Shown here piece after piece: positions 33,601-42,576 of a DNA stretch of 64,000 bases. The notes under the pieces are model-generated. The model ran no database searches, was not told the origin of the DNA, and saw only the letters and a list, made by a program, of their open reading frames with translations. Source of the stretch: CANDOC01 sp965261725 (lineage in GTDB: Bacteria > Pseudomonadota > Gammaproteobacteria > Pseudomonadales > Endozoicomonadaceae); contig CBDHDU010000012.1 in assembly GCA_965261725.1 (NCBI GenBank), forward strand, positions 1-64,000. Reading direction: 5' to 3'. The position numbers and the translations under genes are program-made. Numbering within the stretch: position 1 is the stretch's first letter; each line of letters opens with the position of its first letter.

Positions 33601-33961
33601 TTTCCAGCTGGGATAAAGTACGAGTGCGGTGCCGGTTAAACAGAACATCGTCGTCAGGCAATGAAAGCTGCTGTATTTCCTTACGCAACTGCTCAATTTG
33701 CTGTGGCCATGCTTGCTGTTCCTGCTGAAGGCTACCAAGCCATTCCTGTTCCTCTTCCGCTTCTTTCAGGAAAGTCAGCGCTTTGCGGTATAAATCACCA
33801 CTCTGTTTATTCGCCTGATCACCTTCCTTTTCAAGGTTACCCAGCGCCTGAGTTAATGCCTCTATTGTTGGCGGACGCTGTGCGGCCTCAAGCGCTGTTA
33901 ACAGCAGCAAGCCTGTGCACAACACACCCATCATTAACCGTGCTTTATTGAGGTATTTCAT
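30677..33961 (-). CDS. mscK: Large mechanosensitive channel MscK/KefA type
   Basis: At 1094 aa it matches the size of E. coli KefA. It has a signal peptide (MMGVLCTGLLLLTALEAAQ), then a long periplasmic coiled-coil region (about 30-480). Eight or more membrane helices follow (e.g. WFILIIFGLAGIVF). A C-terminal MscS domain contains the pore helix region GVSWDKLQWLVAAIGVGIGI, LQEIFANFVSGLIILFERPL, RIGDTITIGEGELTGEVTRI and RATTILDWDKKEIIIPNKTL. It gates in response to membrane tension and protects against osmotic downshock. It is divergent from the TehA-like gene, with a palindrome between them. Confidence 0.95.
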   Translation of the reverse strand: MKYLNKARLMMGVLCTGLLLLTALEAAQRPPTIEALTQALGNLEKEGDQANKQSGDLYRKALTFLKEAEEEQEWLGSLQQEQQAWPQQIEQLRKEIQQLSLPDDDVLFNRHRTRTLSQLEKLLGDLQQVEEEWQGKLNSASDRLLLERARPETIRAEVSSGKEREKKLTTQVAQLGSETGGDALKDQQRSVILSEISLLQARVTRLNFELQGHPQLIERLTLEQQLAEKQLLRYDAEQEVIEALLSEKRRADREAVAATTTDTSVIYDQSLLVREESDTNVELSQRLLSLNDQLNEWTRRNSTVKQQLHRLQAVDHEVEHQLMTLGNSQLVARLLRQQKQALPELVVDPALNKLVADLKLQQYLFSQQRQELERPDSWIKQRKKDTDEKLSRRGRAALEKILQNRITLLDKLSTELDNLVAVGVSLTANQRALAERSAILSSKLHERLFLVASNPRIDLQWLTQLPERLFDQMQSMPWNSWLQTMGQRIGEQVWFILIIFGLAGIVFSRRSGMQHLQDELNDRAGKVSIDNLLTTPRALLIDVLIVLPFPLALGVSGWILELPHGQAGARALAQTLVSTSLIWFVFALASRLMRPRGVGINHFRWSLDGCRRCRRYVRSLMTVMLISSLMLGFSSNYHVNLGQDAIGEVVLLVTSLFECVFIYRLLNAGGHLLSSRMAHWVLGGILLLLPAVQIILVLQGYYFTALQLQSQLVASLIAAAALLLIHGLINRGLRLATRRLMHARAQGKSQDGETPDSGSESLMDVVTVNHQARSLANGLLLVALVLALYVVWHDQFPLFQYLRGVTLVEVSGEGSAVPIVLGNVLLAVLVMLSALTLSRNLPGLLEMLLLSRLDLQPGAAYAIGKVTSYSAVGLGIVFGLSVLGVSWDKLQWLVAAIGVGIGIGLQEIFANFVSGLIILFERPLRIGDTITIGEGELTGEVTRIRIRATTILDWDKKEIIIPNKTLVTDQLVNWSLSNNVVRVILWFGVEHGSDAELVRRLLFQAAREADYVLKEPPPEVYFIEYSESAQVWELRIFVNHVDDRFPGRNAANNRAKELFDEHGIKIAHTQQDIHLHHALSPKDAIGRHRKPATE

Positions 33962-34065
33962 ATCCTGACAACAGTTGCAGTTTCCTACTGTCAGTTATCG
34001 GCAGGGGACAGGCGATGAAGAGTATCCGTGCTGAATAAATAACTTACTTGGATAAGGGTATGCAC

Positions 34066-34093
34066 TAACTGGTTATAAGCATATAACCAATTA
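34066..34093. promoter_or_regulatory. Imperfect palindrome between mscK and the TehA-like gene
   Basis: TAACTGGTTAT-aagcat-ATAACCAATTA forms 11 paired positions with one G:T. It lies in the 200-bp divergent intergenic region and is a candidate operator. The binding protein is unknown. Confidence 0.4.
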
Positions 34094-34160
34094 GTATTTA
34101 TTACTTGATGAGTCTATATTAGGCATCGCTACTCCGATATCACCTGTCAGAAAGGTTCGC

Positions 34161-35153
34161 ATGCAATACCGCGAAACAACACCGGTAAGAACCCGATTAA
34201 GCAAGATTCCAACTCCATTGGGCGGCCTGGCTCTGGGTATTGCCAGTCTGGGCGCTTTGTGGGGTTCAGTCACTCCCGATTATCAGACAGTATTGCAGTT
34301 AGCTTCAGCCACCGCGGCGTTCTCGCTGATTGTTGCGCTATTACTGAAGTTTATTGCGAACCCGTCCTTATTGCTGAAAGACCTGGCCCATCCGGTCACC
34401 GGCAGCGTGCTACCCACCTGTACCATGGCAATGATGGTTATTTCCCAATCTTTTCTGGAGGTTATGCCTGCACTCGCCAGAGAACTCTGGCTGATAGCGG
34501 TTATCTGTCACCTCACACTATTAACAGGCTTTATTGCACACCGTCTTAAGGGCTTTGAATTACAGCAGATGGTACCCAGCTGGTTTGTCCCGCCGGTTGG
34601 GATTATTGTGGCTGCGGTTACCAGCTCAGGCATGGGGTACGATGAACTGGTAAAAGCTCTCTTCATATTCGGGCTGGGAGCTTACTTCATTGAATTGCCC
34701 ATAATGCTTTACAGGCTGATATTTAAAGGCGTAATACCCACACCGGCACTGCCAACATTTGCCATTATGGCGGCTCCTGCCAGCTTGTCTCTTGCCGGTT
34801 ACCTGACGATTACCAGCGCACCGGATTATTTACTAATCGCAATACTGACTCCACTGGCATTATTTATGACCGGGCTGGTTTATATTGCATTTATTCGCCT
34901 GCTGCGCCTGCCTTTTTCACCGGGTTATGCTGCTTTTACTTTTCCGATGGTTATTGGCTCTACAGCCCTGACCAAACTGGCAGCGACACTCTATCTCGAC
35001 GGCTATACACGGGCACATGATGTCATTGCCCACGCCGCTTACATTGAACGATATATCGCTACCTTCATTGTGTTTTACGTTGCTGTTCGCTTTATCGGGC
35101 ACTACCTGCCGTCCAGAGTCCAGCAGGCTGGCGCCGTTCAAGCATCATCGTAA
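34161..35153 (+). CDS. TDT family transporter (TehA/SLAC1-like)
   Basis: A 330-aa inner-membrane protein with about ten hydrophobic spans. It opens with the family-typical KIPTPLGGLALGIASLGALW. Further hydrophobic helices include FSLIVALLLKFIA, SWFVPPVGIIVAAVTSSGMG and FTFPMVIGSTALTKLAATLY. TDT members include E. coli TehA (tellurite resistance) and anion channels of the SLAC1 type; the substrate here is unknown. Its 3' end lies 7 bp from the convergent thiopurine/tellurite methyltransferase gene, which parallels the tehA-tehB pairing of transporter and methyltransferase. Confidence 0.85.
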   Translation: MQYRETTPVRTRLSKIPTPLGGLALGIASLGALWGSVTPDYQTVLQLASATAAFSLIVALLLKFIANPSLLLKDLAHPVTGSVLPTCTMAMMVISQSFLEVMPALARELWLIAVICHLTLLTGFIAHRLKGFELQQMVPSWFVPPVGIIVAAVTSSGMGYDELVKALFIFGLGAYFIELPIMLYRLIFKGVIPTPALPTFAIMAAPASLSLAGYLTITSAPDYLLIAILTPLALFMTGLVYIAFIRLLRLPFSPGYAAFTFPMVIGSTALTKLAATLYLDGYTRAHDVIAHAAYIERYIATFIVFYVAVRFIGHYLPSRVQQAGAVQASS

Positions 35154-35160
35154 ATCAGTT

Positions 35161-35835
35161 TTACTGACGGCGAACAAGTGTATACACACGCTCTGTCATC
35201 CAGGTCAGTCCCCGTTCTCTGAAGCGGGGCAGCCTGTCCAGCATCTGCTCATCTTCGAGCTCAAGAGTGATATCGAAGTGCTCACCATAGAGTCCTTCAA
35301 TTTCTGCATCAGGCACGCTGAATGGCGGCCCCTGCATTTCATTCATATCGTACTCAACCGTGAGAAGCAGCATTTTGCTATCTTCCGGTAGCCAGTCAGA
35401 AAGTGCCTTTGCGTAGCGACGCCGGACATCCGGTGGTAGAGCAATCAGAGCCGCCCGGTCATATACAGCTGTTACGCCGTCCAGTTGCTCAGAAGGTAAA
35501 TCAAAAAAATCACCACAGATAATTGTGATCCCAGATCCGGTGTAGATCTGCATACCAGCATGCTCTGTGATTTTGGGCTCGATTGACTGCTCCTGAAAGA
35601 ATGTATCAACCGCCAGCTGACTCAGCTCAACGCCAACAACATCCACTCCCTGCGAACTCAGCCACATCATATCCAGCGATTTGCCACATAACGGCACCAG
35701 CACCTTGCTGAGATTCGTTAGCTCCAGCTGTGGCCAGAACTTCATCAACTGATCATTAACTTTTGCTTCGTGAAAGCCGATTTCCCCGCGCTGCCAGCGA
35801 TCCAGCCAAAAGTCTCTGGAAGAATTTGTTGTCAT
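35161..35835 (-). CDS. tpm: Thiopurine S-methyltransferase family protein
   Basis: This SAM-dependent methyltransferase of 224 aa opens DFWLDRWQRGEIGFHEAKVN, the bacterial TPMT signature. The SAM-binding region is KVLVPLCGKSLDMMWLSSQG followed by VVGVELSQLAVDTFF. GDFFDL and AVYDRAALIALPPDVRRRYA follow, then LLLTVEYD. Bacterial members methylate thiopurines and volatilise selenium and tellurium oxyanions. Its convergent neighbour is a TehA-like transporter. It is soluble and of normal length. Confidence 0.95.
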   Translation of the reverse strand: MTTNSSRDFWLDRWQRGEIGFHEAKVNDQLMKFWPQLELTNLSKVLVPLCGKSLDMMWLSSQGVDVVGVELSQLAVDTFFQEQSIEPKITEHAGMQIYTGSGITIICGDFFDLPSEQLDGVTAVYDRAALIALPPDVRRRYAKALSDWLPEDSKMLLLTVEYDMNEMQGPPFSVPDAEIEGLYGEHFDITLELEDEQMLDRLPRFRERGLTWMTERVYTLVRRQ

Positions 35836-35987
35836 ATTTTTAGTCCGTGAGGATATCCCTGCCTGAGAGAACTGTGCTTAATTGCCTGCCGGAAAAGATA
35901 GCGTATTTATTTTTTTCCAGAAACGTATATCAGCAGAATCTATCCACTATTATTCAGAGATATCTGAAAAACCGGTAAATAAACAAT

Positions 35988-37040
35988 ATGCCAAAGTCTG
36001 AAATCCCTCTCAGCATCCGATGGACGGATAGTAAAACCTTGTCACTGCTGGACCAGACCCAACTGCCACTGGAAGTGGTATATGAAGAGCAACAGACGAT
36101 TCAACAGGTATGGGACAGCATCAAGCAGCTGAAAGTCAGGGGAGCTCCGGCCATTGGGATTGCTGGGGCGTATGGGTTGATCATTGGCATGAAGGACAAG
36201 CAGTCACTACCCATCAGTGATTTTCTTGAAACGCTGTCAGAACAGGCACACTATCTGAACAGTGCCAGACCCACAGCGGTGAATCTGTTCTGGGCTCTGA
36301 ACCGGATTGTTAGTAAAGCCCAAGAGACCCAAGCCGAAAACAGCCAACAGTTATTTGCAGTGATAAGAGAAGAGGCTGAGCTTATCCATCAAGAGGACCG
36401 TCAGCTCTGTCAGGGCATTGCACAAAATGGTCTTCCCTTGATTAAAGACGGTATGGGTATTCTGACCCACTGCAATGCCGGTGCGCTTGCGGTTTCGGAA
36501 CAGGGAACGGCACTGGCGCCATTATACCTTGCCCACCAGCAGAATATTACTTTCAAGGTCTTTGCTGATGAAACCCGACCACTATTGCAGGGCGCACGTC
36601 TGACGGCATGGGAACTCTCTCAGGCAGGTATCGATGTCACCCTGCAAACTGACAATATGGCCGCCTATGCGATGCAGCAGGGGCATATTGATATGGTTAT
36701 TGTGGGCACAGACCGGGTTGCCGCGAATGGTGATGTGGCTAACAAAATCGGCACACTGGGCGTTGCGATTCTGGCGAAGCACTTTAACATTCCGTTTTAT
36801 GTGGCCTGCCCTTCATCGACTATCGATTTATCCACACCGTCAGGGGATCAGATTAAAATCGAACAGCGTCAAGCCGATGAAGTCTGCCATTTTGGTGAGC
36901 GCCGTACAGCACCGAAAGATATTGCCGTTTTAAACCCGGCTTTTGACGTAACCCCTGCGGATCTGGTTACCGGTATCATTACGGAGAAAGGCATTCTCCA
37001 TCCTCCATTCAATGAGGGGCTGAAAATGATATTCCAGTAA
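35988..37040 (+). CDS. mtnA: S-methyl-5-thioribose-1-phosphate isomerase
   Basis: This enzyme of the methionine salvage pathway converts methylthioribose-1-phosphate to methylthioribulose-1-phosphate. Motifs include IKQLKVRGAPAIGIAGAYGL, ILTHCNAGALA (catalytic Cys), and the active-site region IDMVIVGTDRVAANGDVANK with catalytic Asp. SSTIDLSTPSG follows. At 350 aa it is of normal length. No other mtn genes are adjacent, so the rest of the pathway must be elsewhere. The eIF2B-alpha-like fold is shared with other isomerases, but the residues favour MtnA. Confidence 0.96.
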   Translation: MPKSEIPLSIRWTDSKTLSLLDQTQLPLEVVYEEQQTIQQVWDSIKQLKVRGAPAIGIAGAYGLIIGMKDKQSLPISDFLETLSEQAHYLNSARPTAVNLFWALNRIVSKAQETQAENSQQLFAVIREEAELIHQEDRQLCQGIAQNGLPLIKDGMGILTHCNAGALAVSEQGTALAPLYLAHQQNITFKVFADETRPLLQGARLTAWELSQAGIDVTLQTDNMAAYAMQQGHIDMVIVGTDRVAANGDVANKIGTLGVAILAKHFNIPFYVACPSSTIDLSTPSGDQIKIEQRQADEVCHFGERRTAPKDIAVLNPAFDVTPADLVTGIITEKGILHPPFNEGLKMIFQ

Positions 37041-37225
37041 AAGGCTAATTCACCATCCAATTCACTATAAAGAGATACTTTCTTACAACTTTTCATGCCT
37101 GTTTCTTTTCAAACAACAATAATAGGACTAAAACTTAAAAAACTTTGATACAGACTGAAAACACCACCGAAAAAGAAATGCTTTAACCAACACATTCAAT
37201 TTAGATTTAGCGATCAGGTCAATCA

Positions 37226-40200
37226 GTGCTATTCATACCAGAAAAAACAGCTGCAAATTTATTGATGATGTTTTGCTTTATTTTAGGCTCATCTTTTACT
37301 GTCGCGGGTATCACCAGAGAAGATGTCATTGGCATGCTAGCCACCTTCGGGTATAGCTCTCTACCCAGTCATCAGCATTCTGAACTTGAACAACATGTCA
37401 TTCCAGCAATTATCGAAGCCATTGACGCTAACAGTACCACTCCCCAAAAAGATCAGAAGCGACTAAAACAGCTCTGCAGTTATGCTGTAGCTCAAATTAA
37501 AAAAGGCATGACAGGCATCAACATAAAATTCATAGTTCAGAATAGTTCCACCTTAGAGGCTTTTATTCAAGACACGCCTCAAGAAAAATCAACTCAACAT
37601 ATCCTGCAAGCCAAAGATGTTGACCCCTTCGTTTTCTGGAAAGAATCGCTGGTTAACACCCTTCAAACCTTTTCAAGCAACCCCCGCTATCCAAACAAGG
37701 ATATTATTTCTGAACTGGAAGCTCATGGTATGCTCTTTATAGAAGATGGTCGCGTTACTCAGGTCAGCAAAACCTTTATCGGCTGGATGCGAGCCCCCTG
37801 GCTTCGTATGTTTTCTTCAGAAAAAGAATTAACAGCAGAAGTCAGCCAAATCTTTCCTGGTCTCCCATCAGTCATCAAGACCTGGGCTGTCCATACTAAG
37901 CCCCATATAATTGGAATGTTAAACTGCGCATCAACGCACGACCCGTTTGTATACTGCTCTCTGAGATATATTGCCAGCACATGTTTTTTGCAAAAGCGAC
38001 ATCGGCTTATATCACTGCTAAATGAAAGTTTGCATGAAATCAGGCAGCAGGAAAATATTCAAACCGCCATTTATGGCAGCTTTGCTATATGGCTACACAA
38101 CCAGCATATAACTCAAATGGCTGGCTCACCAAATGGTGAAAGAGTGGCATTTGACGATATTGATCTTGTGGTTGAATCAACAAAGCATGCCGAAGCGCTT
38201 GCAGATAACTTTAAAGAAAAAACTTGCAGTGAATATAGCAAAAGCAATCTTTGCTGTGGCGTAGATTTTGATATCAACGTGTATCGCACTGATCCAATCC
38301 CCGGTAAGAACTTCGAATACCAAACGATAATTCTTACCGTCATGGAACGGGTCGGGCGAGAAAAAACCACCACACCCGTCTGGTTACTTTCAGTTGATAT
38401 TTCTCTAAACCCGGAAAAATTACAATCCTCAACAGAAGGGCTGGTCGTTTCTATTGAGCTTGAATCCGTCACTGGCTTGCCAGCTCAGAAGTGGCCCGTG
38501 TTCTCACTGCAACAACTACTGGATTATACCCAAAAAGATCGGCATTCAGACCAAGATTGTGCACAATCACAGAAACTGCTCCTGCGCACATCCCGTGCAC
38601 AGGATAGAATTCAGCTGCTTGAGAGATTATTGGAACGGTACAATGAGTTATCGGGTCAAACACAACAGCCTCACCCGGTGGAGAATGATACGAACACGGA
38701 TGTTACATTAGCGTCAGCATCTGTTCAGGAAGTGCCTGTCGCCTCCCCTTGTCTTTCAGCCATGTTGATTGATGATCAAACGCTAACAGAATTGATTGAA
38801 CAAGATGATCCCGAGCCTGCTACAAGCCACCCAGCTACCAAGGAAAAAAACGAATGGCTGGAAGGCATGTTAACACCGTCGCAAGCTTCCGGAAAAAATA
38901 AAGGTAGACATAAGGGCAATAAAGGTAAAAAAGGTTCCCAAAAGAAACAACAAAAAAAATCAGCAACTGATATGACAGGTATAAATGAATCAGAACACCG
39001 TTTGCTGGATACAGATTCAACCCCGTCATCAGCAAAACAAAAAATGATAACCCGAACCAAACCGGTAGAAGTCCTCAGCGAAGAAGAGTATCAACATCAG
39101 CGAAGAGAGATGGGCAAGCAAGCCGATGATTTATTTTGTATGGCTGAATCGCTCCCAAAAGATACCGGAACCATAGCGGCCACCTCGCCAGAAATCACAT
39201 TCGATAGGTTGAATGAACTTTATCGCCAACTGGTGGAATTTTCTGATCAGTATCCTGACAGGTTTTTCAACCAACAAACACTAACCGGAAAAGGCACTGC
39301 CCCCAATGTGCAATCTCACCGATTTAAATTTCATGCAGGTGTGTTGGTGCCTGCACGCCACCTGCTACAGGGTGCACAGGAGTTTTTCAATCACCTGGAG
39401 GAATTTGAATATTTAAACAAGAGCAATATCCAGAAACTGATAGAAGCAGGCAATATCGTTATACATGCAGGCGCGCTCTATCATACTCATTTCGGGTGTG
39501 GGCTGGAGTTTTCCGCGAAAGACATGAGGCTCAACAAACTTTCCAAACCGGATGATAATACTCACCCTTCCATCTACCTGATATTTATCTATTCCCGCCT
39601 CGCGAAAAGATATAATGAAACTGATAGAAGCGAAAGGTGTGCCTTTCTGACAACTTGGCAAAAAGTCTGGCAGGAAGCGCTTAAGCCTCTTGATGATTTA
39701 CATTTTAATCCGAACCTGAAACCAGCGGAATACCCTCTTCCTGATGCCCGCCTCGTTTTAAAACCAATGGCTCAGGCCTGCCGGTTATTGCTTTTGACAT
39801 TAATTCGTCCATGTTCAGATCATCTGGTGCAGGCAATGGAGTTAATTGACTTGTGGCTACGGCAGGAATCTGAATTCAAGGCACTGGCTGGTAACCAGAA
39901 AGATTATGTAGAAATCACCTTAAGCGCATTAAACACATCTCTGCTTAACCTGACTGAATGGCAGTCCCACAATATTGCAAGCCTTGAGGAGGAGGAGGAT
40001 TTTGGCGCTGCCCAAGCTTTTGTTACCAAACTTTCAGCACTATCCTCTCGTTCTCAATACCCAGTACTGCAATCTCTTTCCAAACAGTTAACCGTTCAAA
40101 CAAAAGCTTTACAGGATAGACAGGATATCTTCCATCAGCGACAGCAGGACGCTCAGAGGGAAGCCAAACAGGCTTTTGACTGGCTTATGAATGAAGTGGA

Positions 40201-41368
40201 TAAAAGAGACAAAGAACTGAAAGCGGCTCAGGAACAAATTGAAGAATTACAGGCCAAACTGAAAGCTGAACGCAACTCAAGATTATGGGCCGATAAAAAA
40301 CACAAAATTGAAGTCAGGAAAGCAGAAGAAAAAGAACGCCACGCAGCAGAAGTGTCGCAACAACATCTAGAGCTGGCAGCTCGCAACCTCTGGGATGACA
40401 CACTCGAGGGTGCGCGTACACATCGCAGGGAAGGCAATTATAAACGAGCCCTCGAATACTATCAGCAACTTGATGATATACTGGAAAAGATTCCTCCTGG
40501 CGAAGCAAATCCACGACCTTTCTTTCTGATTGAGGCTGCTGACAATGAGCGTCTGGATATCCGAGAGGCGCTGAGCCAATTAATCATACAAGTATCGAAA
40601 ATCAAACGTTATCATCATGCTTTTCAAAAAGCATGCGATGAACTTTCCGATGGAAAGGATAAATCCCGTACCGGATTCTCAGCAGAAGAACTGTATGATT
40701 GCATCACCAAATATAATACTGAAGCTGAAACGATTATACCCGCCCTGTGCAAGATTCTTGAAAAACAGGAGAGCGCAATGTCGCTGTTGCTGGAATCCCA
40801 ACGCTGCTGCATGGTTTACCAGAACAGGCAGGAACTCGATTTGCACATCCAGTTCCTGAAAATGGCGAAAACCAGCCTTAATGATACTAACAACCAACTA
40901 TTTGAAGGCTACAATACCATCGGAAAGACACTTCAACTTAGGCAGCAATGGTTTGCATTACAAAAAGCAGCCTCCCTGCGGAAAGCAGCACACCATTATT
41001 CTCAAAGTGAAAGCGCTACAGTGAATGCAAGTAACAGAAGCATTACTACCACTAAAGCAATAACAACTGCAAATCAGCCCTCCCATACGCTCTCTGCATT
41101 TACGCCCAGACAATCGGCAAAGCCCTCTTCCTCCGGAGGCACAACACTTCCCTATAACTATATTCAAGGTCGTTCCTTGCCGGAACCCAGTCAGAACAAT
41201 ATTGTTTCTCCACCATCACAGCAAAAAATGCTGGAATTGAAAAAACTGTTCGGCCATCTGAAACAGCTAAAACGATCTCTGGATAATATGCAGGATCAGA
41301 TGAAAGCCAGCCAACACACCTATGAAAAGCTCATCCATGAATATGGTACCGTGCAAAGCCAGGATTAA
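37226..41368 (+). CDS. Giant exported protein with nucleotidyltransferase-like motif and coiled coils
   Basis: A 1380-aa protein starting at GTG (or ATG 37265), with a hydrophobic signal (ANLLMMFCFILGSSFTVAG). Residues about 283-330 hold YGSFAIWLH and, after about 16 residues, FDDIDLVVES, then DFDINVY. This GS-x-DxD pattern is that of polymerase-beta-type nucleotidyltransferases, including antitoxin-like and AMPylating enzymes. A Lys/Gly-rich stretch (KNKGRHKGNKGKKGSQKK) lies near 553-582. A globular helical region follows, then a long coiled coil (about 958-1050: ELKAAQEQIEELQAKLKAE) and a TPR-like hairpin (REGNYKRALEYYQQL). Low-complexity Ser/Thr near the C-terminus precedes a final coiled coil. 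Family unrecognised. Enzymatic role is hypothetical. A secreted effector is the most likely role. Confidence 0.75.
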   Translation: MLFIPEKTAANLLMMFCFILGSSFTVAGITREDVIGMLATFGYSSLPSHQHSELEQHVIPAIIEAIDANSTTPQKDQKRLKQLCSYAVAQIKKGMTGINIKFIVQNSSTLEAFIQDTPQEKSTQHILQAKDVDPFVFWKESLVNTLQTFSSNPRYPNKDIISELEAHGMLFIEDGRVTQVSKTFIGWMRAPWLRMFSSEKELTAEVSQIFPGLPSVIKTWAVHTKPHIIGMLNCASTHDPFVYCSLRYIASTCFLQKRHRLISLLNESLHEIRQQENIQTAIYGSFAIWLHNQHITQMAGSPNGERVAFDDIDLVVESTKHAEALADNFKEKTCSEYSKSNLCCGVDFDINVYRTDPIPGKNFEYQTIILTVMERVGREKTTTPVWLLSVDISLNPEKLQSSTEGLVVSIELESVTGLPAQKWPVFSLQQLLDYTQKDRHSDQDCAQSQKLLLRTSRAQDRIQLLERLLERYNELSGQTQQPHPVENDTNTDVTLASASVQEVPVASPCLSAMLIDDQTLTELIEQDDPEPATSHPATKEKNEWLEGMLTPSQASGKNKGRHKGNKGKKGSQKKQQKKSATDMTGINESEHRLLDTDSTPSSAKQKMITRTKPVEVLSEEEYQHQRREMGKQADDLFCMAESLPKDTGTIAATSPEITFDRLNELYRQLVEFSDQYPDRFFNQQTLTGKGTAPNVQSHRFKFHAGVLVPARHLLQGAQEFFNHLEEFEYLNKSNIQKLIEAGNIVIHAGALYHTHFGCGLEFSAKDMRLNKLSKPDDNTHPSIYLIFIYSRLAKRYNETDRSERCAFLTTWQKVWQEALKPLDDLHFNPNLKPAEYPLPDARLVLKPMAQACRLLLLTLIRPCSDHLVQAMELIDLWLRQESEFKALAGNQKDYVEITLSALNTSLLNLTEWQSHNIASLEEEEDFGAAQAFVTKLSALSSRSQYPVLQSLSKQLTVQTKALQDRQDIFHQRQQDAQREAKQAFDWLMNEVDKRDKELKAAQEQIEELQAKLKAERNSRLWADKKHKIEVRKAEEKERHAAEVSQQHLELAARNLWDDTLEGARTHRREGNYKRALEYYQQLDDILEKIPPGEANPRPFFLIEAADNERLDIREALSQLIIQVSKIKRYHHAFQKACDELSDGKDKSRTGFSAEELYDCITKYNTEAETIIPALCKILEKQESAMSLLLESQRCCMVYQNRQELDLHIQFLKMAKTSLNDTNNQLFEGYNTIGKTLQLRQQWFALQKAASLRKAAHHYSQSESATVNASNRSITTTKAITTANQPSHTLSAFTPRQSAKPSSSGGTTLPYNYIQGRSLPEPSQNNIVSPPSQQKMLELKKLFGHLKQLKRSLDNMQDQMKASQHTYEKLIHEYGTVQSQD

Positions 41369-41379
41369 CGGCTAAGCAT

Positions 41380-41847
41380 TTACTTGTTATCAGGTTCGTC
41401 AATCAGACGGATAACGTATTCGTGCCAGTCATCCGGATCAGGGACATCGTTTTCAGAAAAAACCTTGTCCTGAACCGAATAGCCTGAATCATAAACCGTT
41501 TGCTGGGTACCGCTGATCAGCGGGTGCCATTCCGGCAATTCACAACCCTGATGAAGCAGACGATAAGCACAGGTATCCGGCAGCCAGAACAGATCAGGCA
41601 AATCCTTGAGCGTCAGTCGTACACAGTCCGGCACCGATGCCAGCCGGTTTTTATAATCCTTGCAACGACAGGTATGCGTATCAAGCAACTTGCAGGCGAT
41701 TAACGTTTCAAACATCTCATCGGTGTCATCGTTAATGATCTTGTTCAGACAGCAGCGCCCGCAACCGTCACAGAGAGATTCCCACTCTTCATCCGTCATC
41801 TCATCCAGACGTTTGCTATACCAGTACGGCTGTGCAGTGTCGGCCAT
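41380..41847 (-). CDS. YcgN family cysteine cluster protein (UPF0260)
   Basis: A cytosolic protein of 155 aa of the YcgN/YkgJ-like Fe/Zn-binding Cys-cluster class. The signature WESLCDGCGRCCLNKI near residue 25 and HTCRCKDYKNRLA downstream give the conserved Cys pattern. Also present are CVRLTLKDL and LPDTCAYRLLHQG, then LPEWHPLISG. Start at 41847 is supported by GGAGAG seven bases upstream; the longer frame to 41898 is spurious. Function of the family is unknown; E. coli ycgN lies beside cell-division genes, here it does not. Confidence 0.93.
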   Translation of the reverse strand: MADTAQPYWYSKRLDEMTDEEWESLCDGCGRCCLNKIINDDTDEMFETLIACKLLDTHTCRCKDYKNRLASVPDCVRLTLKDLPDLFWLPDTCAYRLLHQGCELPEWHPLISGTQQTVYDSGYSVQDKVFSENDVPDPDDWHEYVIRLIDEPDNK

Positions 41848-41946
41848 AAACTCTCCGAGTACGTGAGCTAAAGCAGCGCAGGCTACGGAGCTGCTCACAT
41901 CCCGTCAAGCAGGGCTCGCCGTAAGCCCTGCGTGTTTAAACGCCGG

Positions 41947-42411
41947 TTATCCGGAAGTTGTCCCTAAAGAAGAGATATCCTCCGTAGCCTTACAGGGATA
42001 ATGTTGATCCAATGCTTCAAGCATAGCCAAAGCGGGTACTTTTGTTCTTGCCTCGGGATAATCACGCAGATAATTCACGGTGATATAGATGCTTTTCTCA
42101 ACCTTGAGAAAGGTCGGGATACAATACAAAGGTAGCAAGCTTTTACCATCGGTAAAATCAAGTGTCGACAGTACAGCGGATGCATAGGAGTAGCATTGCT
42201 GCCAGGTATTCGACATGGTCTGGGCAAACTTATTGCTGTTACTTTCCAACTGACGACTACAGGTCAGGTAAAAATCTCCGGCACTGCGAAAGCTCTCGAT
42301 GCCATAACTGTTTGTCGCCGTCATACCGGCTGAACCAAGCACGACTGGCATAAGCCAGTGTCTGATTGTTTGTCTTATCCGGCGAAAACAGGAAACTACT
42401 GATAATGCCAT
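41947..42411 (-). CDS. Rap1a/Tai-like small exported protein
   Basis: A 154-aa protein with a hydrophobic N-terminal segment (IRHWLMPVVLGSAGMTATNS), then a Rap1a/Tai-type domain. Conserved pattern elements include SAGDFYLTCSR, WQQCYSYASAVLSTL, LPLYCIPTFLKVEKSIYITV, YLRDYPEARTKVPALAMLEA and LDQHYPC. In Serratia and Acinetobacter relatives the domain acts as an immunity protein against T6SS amidase effectors. No T6SS or amidase gene is visible here, so the assignment to immunity is not supported by context. AAAGG lies 8 bp upstream of the ATG. Confidence 0.75.
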   Translation of the reverse strand: MALSVVSCFRRIRQTIRHWLMPVVLGSAGMTATNSYGIESFRSAGDFYLTCSRQLESNSNKFAQTMSNTWQQCYSYASAVLSTLDFTDGKSLLPLYCIPTFLKVEKSIYITVNYLRDYPEARTKVPALAMLEALDQHYPCKATEDISSLGTTSG

Positions 42412-42576
42412 CTGTATGACCTTTATTGTTATTTTGTCTGCAGACTCGGGGCAGCCTGACGAATTTATTTATTTTTTTCAAGCCCTTCGCAGGTTTTCAG
42501 CGTCTCTACGTATACAAAAAACACCTGCTCACCGATAATTTCACACCCTCCACAATTGCTACCGACAATCATACAA

